From NCBI RefSeq assembly GCF_000701425.1, contig NZ_JNIW01000098.1, forward strand, positions 1 through 7,349: a DNA stretch of 7,349 nucleotides, in the 5' to 3' direction. The notes beneath the pieces were generated by a model. That model saw only the letters and a list, made by a program, of their open reading frames with translations. It did not search any database and had not been told where the DNA came from. This document shows, in pieces, positions 1 through 7,025 of this stretch. The first letter of the stretch is position 1, and every line of letters begins with the position of its first letter. This stretch comes from Deinococcus frigens DSM 12807. GTDB taxonomy: Bacteria; Deinococcota; Deinococci; Deinococcales; Deinococcaceae. Both the position numbers and the translations under genes were made by a program.

Positions 1-928
1 GTTGATTGAGGGTCTGTTCGCGCTCGTCGTTGCCGCCCTGCATCGAGACGCCGCGCTTGCGGCCCACCGCGTCGATCTCGTCAATGAAGACGATACAGGG
101 CGCGCTCTTGCGCGCCTGCTCGAACAGGTCACGGACGCGCGCTGCGCCCACGCCGACGAACATCTCCACGAAGTCTGAACCGGAGATGGAGAAGTAGGGG
201 ACTTTGGCTTCCCCGGCCACCGCTTTAGCAAGAAGAGTCTTGCCGGAGCCGGGAGGACCGACGAGCAATACGCCGTGGGGGATGCGGGCACCGAGGAGGT
301 GGTATTTCTCGGGCTGGCGGAGGAAATCCACGACTTCTTGCAAATCCTGCTTGGCCTCGTCGCAGCCGGCGACGTCGGTGAAGTTGAGCTTGATCTGGCC
401 CTCGGCGATCACCGCAGCTTTGGATTTGCCGAAGTTGCTGGCGGCGTTGCTGCCGCCGCCGCCCGCGCCGCGCATGCTGCGCCACAGCACCACCAGGATC
501 AGGGCGGTCAGGACCAGCGGCAGCGCCTGCGTGATCCAGCCAAAGGGCGAGCCGCCCGAGACCACCCGCAGCGGCACGTTCGCCGCCCGAATTTTGTCCA
601 GCGTCGCGCCGTCGGGCGGCACCACCAGCGAGCGCACCGCCTGCGAGCCGCCCGTTCCGGCCACAAAGGTCACGCTGGCGTTTCCAGCACTGTCCAGCCG
701 AACCGTGGCCACCCGGCCCGCCCCCAGGTCCTCGAAAAAGCGGTTGGTGCTGTAGCCGGTCGCCACCGTCAAGGTGCCCAGCGCCGCCGAGGTGCTGGGG
801 GTCAGGCCCGCGGGGTTTTGCTGCGTCACCGCAGGCGTGACCTTCTGCCCCTGCGCCACGGCGACAGCACAGAGAACGGCAGCAAAGAGCGCAAACAGCA
901 ACACCAGGGAACGCGCGGCGCGGGTCAT
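1..928 (-). CDS. ftsH: ATP-dependent zinc metalloprotease FtsH, N-terminal part (partial, runs off left edge)
   Basis: FtsH is a hexameric membrane-anchored AAA+ protease that extracts and degrades misfolded membrane proteins and some short-lived cytosolic proteins. The 309 visible codons hold an N-terminal hydrophobic segment (about residues 7-26), a roughly 105-residue extracytoplasmic region, a second membrane segment (about 132-149), a glycine-rich linker (154-160) and the start of the AAA domain. Walker A is GPPGSGKT (224-231), the pore motif region is [17 protein letters not shown] (253-269) and Walker B is [12 protein letters not shown] (279-290), followed by DEREQTLNQ at the cut edge. 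The zinc site HEXXH lies outside the window. The ATG at 926-928 is chosen because the frame is closed a short way upstream (TGA at 932-934) and a TAGCAT box lies 5 nt upstream, with no Shine-Dalgarno sequence. Small oddities are Ser in Walker A where Thr is usual and Cys in VAGCDEAK where Val is usual. The family assignment is very secure; which of several Deinococcus FtsH paralogs it is remains an inference. Confidence 0.97.
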   Translation of the reverse strand, partial: MTRAARSLVLLFALFAAVLCAVAVAQGQKVTPAVTQQNPAGLTPSTSAALGTLTVATGYSTNRFFEDLGAGRVATVRLDSAGNASVTFVAGTGGSQAVRSLVVPPDGATLDKIRAANVPLRVVSGGSPFGWITQALPLVLTALILVVLWRSMRGAGGGGSNAASNFGKSKAAVIAEGQIKLNFTDVAGCDEAKQDLQEVVDFLRQPEKYHLLGARIPHGVLLVGPPGSGKTLLAKAVAGEAKVPYFSISGSDFVEMFVGVGAARVRDLFEQARKSAPCIVFIDEIDAVGRKRGVSMQGGNDEREQTLNQ

Positions 929-933
929 GCGTC

Positions 934-939
934 ATGCTA
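934..939 (-). promoter_or_regulatory. -10 box of ftsH, leaderless-type promoter
   Basis: On the minus strand TAGCAT stands 5 nt before the ftsH ATG, so transcription should begin at or very near the start codon. No Shine-Dalgarno sequence is visible. A weak -35 candidate, TTGCCG (minus strand, 955-960), has a short 15-bp spacer. Confidence 0.5.
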
Positions 940-1098
940 TGCCAGCGCCGCAAACGGCAACCGTCAGCAAAGGTGGGTTCATGCCGCGGCTTCAGGGAAT
1001 GCCGCACCATATTCACCGTGATTCCACTGTGGCCAGCCCTCCCTGAAGTCTGAACTGTAAGCTGGATTGCTTCTCAGGTTCCCGTCAGCCTCAGCGCC

Positions 1099-1104
1099 TA
1101 TGCT
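1099..1104 (+). promoter_or_regulatory. -10 box of the DUF4384 lipoprotein gene, leaderless-type promoter
   Basis: TATGCT ends 7 nt before the ATG at 1112, which places the expected transcription start on the start codon. There is no Shine-Dalgarno sequence. No convincing -35 hexamer is visible 16-18 bp upstream. The box also decides the start: the in-frame TTG at 1067 lies upstream of it and is unlikely to be used. Confidence 0.5.
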
Positions 1105-1111
1105 GCCGGGT

Positions 1112-1615
1112 ATGCGTACATTATTTCTGTTCGGCGCGCTGGCCCTGGGTCTCAGCGCCTGCACCGTCACGGTCCGGCCCGACTCCAATGCCAGTGTCCA
1201 GCTTCAGGGGCAGCGCAGCAACCTGATCACCGGCCTGCGGCCTGACCGGGGCGAGGGCAGCACCTACGCTGTGGGCGAGGCGGTGCGGTTCCAGTTCAGT
1301 ACCCGAGTGCCCGGCTACGTGACCCTGATCGCCCTGCAAAGCAACGGCTTCGCCAGCGTGCTGACCCAGAACGCCTACGTGAACGCCGGGACCACCTTCT
1401 TCCCGCGTGCCGAGGACCGTGTGGTGTACAACCTGGCCGAGCCGCGCGGCATCCAGCGCGTGCGCGCCATCTTTACCCGCGTGCGCCCCACCACCAGCAT
1501 CGTGCTGAGCGGCAGTTACGACAGCGCCCGCTGGAACACGGCTACCACCGCCTACCTGGACCCCTACGCCCAGGGTGACCGCGACGTGCAGGAAACGTTC
1601 CTGTATATCCGCTGA
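1112..1615 (+). CDS. DUF4384-domain envelope lipoprotein
   Basis: This encodes a 167-residue protein with a short lipoprotein signal peptide: MRT, a hydrophobic core, and the lipobox L14-S15-A16-C17, so Cys17 would be lipidated and the mature protein anchored on the outer face of a membrane. The rest (about residues 45-167) is a beta-rich DUF4384-type domain, recognisable by the 'Y.VGE.VRFQFS....GYVTLIALQSNG...VL' block and the later 'N.....FP......Y.LAEP.G...VRAI.TR' block. The biochemical role of DUF4384 is not established; the family is frequent in Deinococcus and is often attached to other surface proteins. The start at 1112 is preferred over an upstream in-frame TTG because it gives a clean signal peptide and sits 7 nt after a -10 box. 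It is divergent from ftsH and ends before a strong intrinsic terminator, so it appears monocistronic. The lipoprotein call is firm; the DUF4384 call is from pattern memory. Confidence 0.85.
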   Translation: MRTLFLFGALALGLSACTVTVRPDSNASVQLQGQRSNLITGLRPDRGEGSTYAVGEAVRFQFSTRVPGYVTLIALQSNGFASVLTQNAYVNAGTTFFPRAEDRVVYNLAEPRGIQRVRAIFTRVRPTTSIVLSGSYDSARWNTATTAYLDPYAQGDRDVQETFLYIR

Positions 1616-1656
1616 TACCGATAGATCCGCCAACACTGAAAAGTCCGATGCCCCCA

Positions 1657-1685
1657 CCCTCTTCCCAGCGGAGAGGGCTTTTTTT
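1657..1685 (+). terminator. Intrinsic terminator after the DUF4384 gene
   Basis: An 8-bp stem (1657-1664 with 1670-1677, including one T-G pair) closes a 5-nt loop (1665-1669). It is followed by C and seven T residues (1679-1685). It lies 42 nt after the stop codon of the lipoprotein gene. The T-tract overlaps the probable -35 element of the next gene. Confidence 0.85.
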
Positions 1686-1711
1686 GATGTGGTTGACCGA
1701 CGCGCTAGCCT
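1684..1711 (+). promoter_or_regulatory. Promoter of the mazG-bstA-nudix operon
   Basis: A -35-like TTGATG (1684-1689) and a -10 box TAGCCT (1706-1711) are separated by 16 bp, and the -10 box ends 6 nt before the ATG at 1718. This again predicts a leaderless transcript. The -35 overlaps the last two bases of the preceding terminator T-tract, so termination and initiation are packed back to back. Confidence 0.55.
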
Positions 1712-1717
1712 GCGGGC

Positions 1718-2076
1718 ATGCCTGTGCCCTCACCCCAGCCTCTGACCTTCGCCGACGCCAGCGCCCGTGTGGACGCGTATATCTCGCAGTTTGAGGAGGG
1801 CTATTTTCCACCGCTGCTGCTGATGGCCCGGCTGAGCGAGGAGGCGGGCGAGGTGGCGCGTGTGATTGCCCATGAACACGGCAAGACGCCCAAACCCGGT
1901 GAGGACGCGGGCGATCTGGAACTGGAACTGGCGGACCTGCTGTTCGTGATGATCTGCATGGCCAACCGGGGCGGCATCAGTCTGGAACGTGGTTTTGCCC
2001 GCATGATGGACAAGGTGGAAACCCGCGACGCGGGCCGCTGGACCCGCAAGGACAGAACTGTTAATGGAGGGAGCGT

Positions 2077-2080
<4 letters not shown>
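1718..2080 (+). CDS. MazG-like nucleotide pyrophosphohydrolase
   Basis: This encodes a 120-residue all-alpha protein of the MazG superfamily, which hydrolyses (d)NTPs to the monophosphate and pyrophosphate using magnesium and helps remove unwanted or damaged nucleotides. The metal-binding pattern is visible: SEEAGEVAR (E42 and E45 as the ExxE pair) followed about 25 residues later by ELADLLF (E70 and D73 as the ExxD pair). The length fits the short single-domain members rather than the two-domain E. coli MazG. The ATG at 1718 follows a -10 box by 6 nt with no Shine-Dalgarno sequence. Its TGA stop overlaps the ATG of the next gene by 4 nt (ATGA), so the two are translationally coupled. Substrate preference cannot be read from the sequence. 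Confidence 0.88.
2066..2070 (+). promoter_or_regulatory. Shine-Dalgarno site of the bstA-like gene
   Basis: GGAGG lies 6 nt before the ATG at 2077, inside the end of the mazG-like gene. It fixes the start of the downstream gene and contrasts with the SD-less first genes of the transcription units here. Confidence 0.8.
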
Positions 2081-3077
<997 letters not shown>

Positions 3078-3112
3078 CCTTCAATCCCACCCACCTCTCC
3101 ATCCGGTACGCG

Positions 3113-3134
3113 GCGGCGGGGTAGGCTGCGCCGC
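3113..3134 (+). promoter_or_regulatory. YkgJ-gene -10 box within a small inverted repeat
   Basis: TAGGCT (3122-3127) lies 7 nt before the ATG at 3135, predicting a leaderless start. GCGGCG (3113-3118) and CGCCGC (3129-3134) form a 6-bp inverted repeat around the box. No good -35 hexamer is visible. The repeat could be an operator or chance in GC-rich DNA. Confidence 0.4.
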
Positions 3135-3869
<735 letters not shown>

Positions 3870-3952
3870 CGACCTGATGGATGAACGTCCCATAGATCTT
3901 CATGCCACCCGCCTGCCCGGCGGCCCCCTCACCCCCGCTGCCTGCGTGGCGT

Positions 3953-3974
3953 CCCTTCCCCGCAAGGGGAGAGG
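3953..3974 (+). other. Hairpin with GCAA tetraloop in the convergent intergenic region
   Basis: CCCC (3958-3961) pairs with GGGG (3966-3969) around the GNRA-type loop GCAA (3962-3965). The stem extends outward by T-A, T-G, one mismatch and two C-G pairs. It is followed by an A-tract, not a T-tract, on the plus strand, so it is not a textbook intrinsic terminator in either direction. It sits in the 147-bp spacer between the YkgJ gene and the DUF2227-like gene. The rest of this spacer is C-rich and shows no gene. Confidence 0.5.
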
Positions 3975-4016
3975 GGAAAAAGGCTTCAATCCCCGTTAAC
4001 TATTGGATGTAGACGC

Positions 4017-4574
4017 TCAGGCCCTGCGACTTCTAGCCCGCCCGGGCCGCGCGCGCGAACGCGGCACCTTTAACCTTCCCGCGCCGTGCCGGAACCCGTG
4101 ATCGGGGCGGATGCCGTCGGCGATCAGGTGCAGCCACTGACTGAGGTAATAGCCCAGCACCACCGGCACGATGAACTTCAGGCTGATCGGCTGCGGGATG
4201 GTGGGCAGCGTCAGCGCGGGAGCGGCGTAGCGCAGCACGCCCACGATCAACGTGACCAGTAGAGCTAGGTAGGCCAGGCGGGTCAGCGGTCCCAGCACCC
4301 AACTGTGAGACAGGCCCCGGTGGCGAAACAAGCGGCCATAGGGTACCCACGCCACGCCCAGCAGCCCCCAGTGCCGCTTGCTGTCCACCCGGCCCTCGGC
4401 CAGATCCAGGTCCGGCGACAGCAGGAAGGTGCCAGCGGCGTAGGCCACGGTAAAATTCAGCGCCTGCACCGGCGTGATGGTCAGCAGGTCCTGGCGGCTC
4501 AGGGCCAGGGCGGCGGCGGACAGAATGCTGTAGGCTGCGATGTTGATCAGGTTGTGGACTCGTCCGCTGGGCAC
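4017..4574 (-). CDS. DUF2227-like putative metal-binding membrane protein
   Basis: This encodes a 185-residue protein starting with GTG at 4574. It opens with MPSGRVHN, then shows SPDLD (residues 53-57), an aromatic stretch ending WVPY (76-79) and RHRGLSH (84-90), then HLIAD (149-153). This His/Asp pattern matches DUF2227 uncharacterised metal-binding proteins, common in cyanobacteria; the related YdjM/DUF457 inner-membrane hydrolases are an alternative. Hydrophobic segments at about 11-27, 37-52, 96-118 and 131-150 suggest an integral membrane protein. The last 18 residues are strongly arginine-rich. The GTG is taken as start because the conserved PSGR.H motif follows directly. A CACAAT box ends 6 nt upstream, consistent with leaderless initiation. 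It is divergent from the subtilase gene. The function is unknown. Confidence 0.8.
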   Translation of the reverse strand: MPSGRVHNLINIAAYSILSAAALALSRQDLLTITPVQALNFTVAYAAGTFLLSPDLDLAEGRVDSKRHWGLLGVAWVPYGRLFRHRGLSHSWVLGPLTRLAYLALLVTLIVGVLRYAAPALTLPTIPQPISLKFIVPVVLGYYLSQWLHLIADGIRPDHGFRHGAGRLKVPRSRARPGRARSRRA

Positions 4575-4580
4575 CCTTCT

Positions 4581-4586
4581 ATTGTG
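4581..4586 (-). promoter_or_regulatory. Candidate -10 box of the DUF2227-like gene
   Basis: On the minus strand CACAAT ends 6 nt before the GTG start, the same geometry as the other leaderless-type starts in this window. AGAAGG directly abuts the GTG and is too close to serve as a normal Shine-Dalgarno sequence. Confidence 0.35.
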
Positions 4587-4612
4587 CTGTGCTGGAGGGG
4601 AATTTTGCCAGA

Positions 4613-4641
4613 CCCCCGCAGCCCCCCCGTCGCCCTCCCCC
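4613..4641 (-). other. G-quadruplex motif in the divergent promoter region
   Basis: Read on the minus strand, four G-runs of 5, 3, 7 and 5 are separated by loops of 1 (A), 4 (CGAC) and 4 (CTGC) bases. This fits the G3+N1-7 rule for an intramolecular quadruplex. It lies upstream of both the DUF2227-like gene and the subtilase gene, so it could affect either promoter. Confidence 0.7.
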
Positions 4642-4684
4642 AGCGCGGCCCGCCCCCTTTCACGCAGCGCCCACCGCGATACGG

Positions 4685-4690
4685 CATGCT
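4685..4690 (+). promoter_or_regulatory. Candidate -10 box of the subtilase gene
   Basis: CATGCT ends 8 nt before the ATG at 4699 and differs by one base from the TATGCT used before the lipoprotein gene. TTCACG (4659-4664) is a possible -35 but its 20-bp spacer is too long. GGAG lies only 2 nt before the ATG, so a normal SD start is not supported either. Confidence 0.3.
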
Positions 4691-4698
4691 ACGGAGCG

Positions 4699-6852
4699 AT
4701 GGCACGCCTGCCCCTGTCCACCCTGCCCCTGCCTACCTTGACTCTGGGCCTGGCGCTGGCCTGCACGCTGGCCGCCTGCACCCCGGCTGCGCCGCCGCTG
4801 GAGAATCCACCGCTCCAGGACCGGGTGCTGAATCTGGGCACACAGCGGGGCACGCAGGCCACGCAGCCGTTCAGCGGCACCTGGACCATGACCGGGAAGC
4901 CCGACTGGCTTCAGGTCTCGCCCACGTCGGGCCAGGGGAACGTGACCGTGCAGGTCAGCGCTGACCGGGGAACCGGCACCCCCTTAAAAGCCGACGCCGC
5001 CGTGCTGACAGGTCTGATCGAGATCGCGTGGACGGCGGGAACGGGGAAAACGCCGGGTGGCGCAGAGGCGCAGAGTAGCGAGGCGCAGAGCGGCACCGCC
5101 ACCTGGACCGTCCGGGCCGATCAGTACGTCCTGAAAGGCCGACTGCGCGAGGAGGCCAGCGCGCAGGGCCAGGACCTGCGGGTGGGCACTGGCCCCTCAA
5201 CCCGTCAGTCGGAGGGAGAGCAGGCGCGCGGCATCATCGTCAAGTACCGTGACCCAGGCGGCGCGGCCAGCGGCGAGGGGCGGAGCACCGTGACCCAACT
5301 CGCCGGGGAAACCCTGCGGGCCTCCGCCCTGAGCGTGGGGTCCAGCCGCCCGCTGTCGGCAGACACCGCCGCGCTGTGGGTCGGGGACGTGCAGGCGGCC
5401 CTGCGGACTCTGCGCGCCGATCCACGGGTGGAATACGCCGTTCCCAACGCCATCCTGCGCGCCCAGACCTCAGCTCAGCCGCTCAGCGCGCAGCAACTCC
5501 CCCTGGCCCAGCCCCTGGAACCGACGGACCAGTACGCCGCGCTGCAATGGCCCTTCCGGCTGCTGGGCTACCCCGCCGTGTGGCGCGACATGGAGGGCGG
5601 CGCGTATTCGCGGCCCGTGACGGTGGCGGTGGTGGACAGCGGCGTGCGTTACGACCACCCCGATCTGGCCGGCATGCTCTGGAAACCGGGCGAGGGCGCG
5701 CTGGATCTGCTGACCGATCCCAAGAATGGCGACGGGGACGGCGCAGACACCGATCCCACTGACGCCGGGAACAGCGCGCGCACCACCGGCAGCCACGGCA
5801 CCCACGTCACGGGCATCATCGCGGCCCGCTGGGGGCAGAACGCGCCGTCCTGTGCGGGATGCAGCCCCACTGGTGTCGTCGGCGCGGTGCGGCGGGCCAA
5901 CGTGAAGGTGCTGCCGCTGCGGGTGATCGACGCGGCGGGCAACGCTGAAACTGCCGACGTGGCCCTGGCAGTGCGCTACGCCGCTGGGCTGCCGGTCACG
6001 CTGGCGGGACGGGCGTTGACCAACCCCCGGCGGGCCGCCGTGATCAACCTGAGCCTGGGCGGGCCGATCAGCGCCGACACCGCCCGTCCCCTGTGCGAGG
6101 CCGTGCAGGCCGCCCGCGACGCCGGATCGCTGGTCATCGCGGCGGCGGGCAACGGCTACGGCACCGCGCCGTATTACCCAGCAGCCTGCCCGGCGGCGGT
6201 GGCGGTAGGCAGCGTGACCCTGTCGGGCGGCAGCGCCCCCAAACACGCGGTCTACAGCAACGCCTACCCCGCCGTGCAGCTCAGCGCGCCGGGCGGGACG
6301 GACCCGTTGCAGGCTCCCAGCACCTTTAACGGCGGCATCTTCAATGGCAAGCCCTTCCAGGATCTGGTCCTGTCCACGAGTTGGGACTACGCCAAAAATC
6401 AGCCCACCTATGAGGCCGAGGCCGGGACCAGTCAGGCCGCTCCGCAGGTATCGGCGCTGGCCGCGCTGCTGCTCAGCAAGGGCGTAACAGGTGACGCGGC
6501 CTCCACCCTGGCCCGCCTGAACGCCACCGCCACCGACCTGGGCGCAGCCGGGCGCGATCCGCTGTTCGGCTTCGGCATGATCAACGCTGCCGCCGCGCTG
6601 GGCGCGCCAAACATTAGCGACACCCTGGGCCTGCGGCTTCAGGACTCGCGCGGTCTGGTTTTCCAGCCTGCCGTGGACGCCCTGGGCCGCTTTACCGCTT
6701 ATCTGGGCAGCGGCACCTTCAACGTTATCGGGGGCCGGGACCGCAACGGCAACGGCATCTACGGCGAGACAAACGAACCCCGCGCCGAACGCTCCGTCAC
6801 CCTGGGGCCGGACCGGGTGCAGGTGGATGTGGGCGACCTGCTGCCGAAATAG
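4699..6852 (+). CDS. Subtilisin-like (S8) serine protease, surface lipoprotein with BACON-like and I9-like domains
   Basis: This 717-residue protease is probably exported and lipid-anchored: the signal peptide ends in L24-A25-A26-C27. An immunoglobulin-like BACON-type segment (about 40-140) shows 'PDWLQVSPTSGQGNVTVQVSAD' broken by a short repeat EAQSS-EAQSG (123-132). An I9-like inhibitory propeptide (about 176-255) follows, with 'ARGIIVKY' and 'LRADPRVEYAVPN'. The S8 domain carries D313 (VVDSGV), H366 (GSHGTHVTG), oxyanion-hole N485 (AAAGNG) and S578 (GTSQAAP, with Gln where Met is usual). GDGDGADTDPTD (344-355) is an acidic loop that may bind calcium. A C-terminal domain of about 90 residues has DRNGNGIYGE (681-690), also a calcium-like loop. 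The open frame extends upstream to 4540, but the ATG at 4699 gives a clean lipoprotein signal. Substrates are unknown; extracellular protein degradation is the likely role. All catalytic residues are present, so it should be active. Confidence 0.93.
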   Translation: MARLPLSTLPLPTLTLGLALACTLAACTPAAPPLENPPLQDRVLNLGTQRGTQATQPFSGTWTMTGKPDWLQVSPTSGQGNVTVQVSADRGTGTPLKADAAVLTGLIEIAWTAGTGKTPGGAEAQSSEAQSGTATWTVRADQYVLKGRLREEASAQGQDLRVGTGPSTRQSEGEQARGIIVKYRDPGGAASGEGRSTVTQLAGETLRASALSVGSSRPLSADTAALWVGDVQAALRTLRADPRVEYAVPNAILRAQTSAQPLSAQQLPLAQPLEPTDQYAALQWPFRLLGYPAVWRDMEGGAYSRPVTVAVVDSGVRYDHPDLAGMLWKPGEGALDLLTDPKNGDGDGADTDPTDAGNSARTTGSHGTHVTGIIAARWGQNAPSCAGCSPTGVVGAVRRANVKVLPLRVIDAAGNAETADVALAVRYAAGLPVTLAGRALTNPRRAAVINLSLGGPISADTARPLCEAVQAARDAGSLVIAAAGNGYGTAPYYPAACPAAVAVGSVTLSGGSAPKHAVYSNAYPAVQLSAPGGTDPLQAPSTFNGGIFNGKPFQDLVLSTSWDYAKNQPTYEAEAGTSQAAPQVSALAALLLSKGVTGDAASTLARLNATATDLGAAGRDPLFGFGMINAAAALGAPNISDTLGLRLQDSRGLVFQPAVDALGRFTAYLGSGTFNVIGGRDRNGNGIYGETNEPRAERSVTLGPDRVQVDVGDLLPK
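5065..5094 (+). repeat. Imperfect 15-bp tandem repeat in the subtilase gene
   Basis: Two in-frame 15-bp units begin with GAGGCGCAGAG (5065-5079 and 5080-5094) and encode EAQSS and EAQSG. They lie in the BACON-like region of the protein and look like a small loop insertion produced by slippage. Confidence 0.8.
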
Positions 6853-6865
6853 GGCTGAACTCCTT

Positions 6866-6870
6866 AAGGA
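6866..6870 (+). promoter_or_regulatory. Shine-Dalgarno site of the small membrane ORF, inside a palindrome
   Basis: AAGGA lies 8 nt before the ATG at 6879. It is part of the perfect 10-bp palindrome TCCTTAAGGA (6861-6870), 8 nt after the subtilase stop. Confidence 0.6.
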
Positions 6871-6878
6871 TTGAACGG

Positions 6879-7019
6879 ATGACTGTGAACAATATTCTAG
6901 GGTCTTTGACGCTACTTAGCATGGCGTTACTTATCTATTTCCTGATACAGGCCGTCCGCAAGCGTCCCAGAGCAAAAAGGTACATGCTAATTTCAGGAGT
7001 ATTAGGCCTGGCGGCCTGA
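6879..7019 (+). CDS. Small membrane protein ORF (46 aa), low GC, possibly truncated by the adjacent insertion element
   Basis: The ORF runs from ATG 6879 to TGA 7017-7019 and has a good Shine-Dalgarno sequence. The product has a hydrophobic segment (about residues 5-26, from NILGSL to LIQAV), a basic loop RKRPRAKRY, and a second, short hydrophobic segment LISGVLGLAA that stops abruptly. This looks like a two-helix membrane hairpin whose second helix is cut. My hand count gives about 47% GC, and codons rare in the neighbours (TTA, CTA, ATA, AGA, AGG) are frequent, so it is likely foreign. I do not recognise the family. It follows the subtilase by 26 nt on the same strand and ends a few bases before the stop codon of the opposing transposase gene. 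Either it is a complete small protein, or the 5' remnant of a longer membrane gene whose 3' part was displaced by the insertion sequence. Confidence 0.5.
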   Translation: MTVNNILGSLTLLSMALLIYFLIQAVRKRPRAKRYMLISGVLGLAA

Positions 7020-7025
7020 CAAATT

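Noticed and set aside
225..1016. Long minus-strand open frame (263 codons) over the ftsH start
   Set aside because: It is out of frame with ftsH, whose frame carries two membrane segments, Walker A and Walker B. The other frame reads as low-complexity Arg/Gly/Ala, typical of GC-rich shadow frames.
1067..1111. TTG start for the lipoprotein gene
   Set aside because: It adds 15 residues before a clean signal peptide and lies upstream of the -10 box that fits the ATG at 1112.
4540..4698. N-terminal extension of the subtilase to an upstream in-frame start
   Set aside because: It would overlap the start of the divergent gene and cross the C-rich spacer, and it would bury the lipoprotein signal peptide that starts at 4699.
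5470..6246. Minus-strand open frame of 258 codons opposite the subtilase
   Set aside because: It lies fully antisense to the S8 catalytic domain, shows no recognisable motif and has shadow-like composition.
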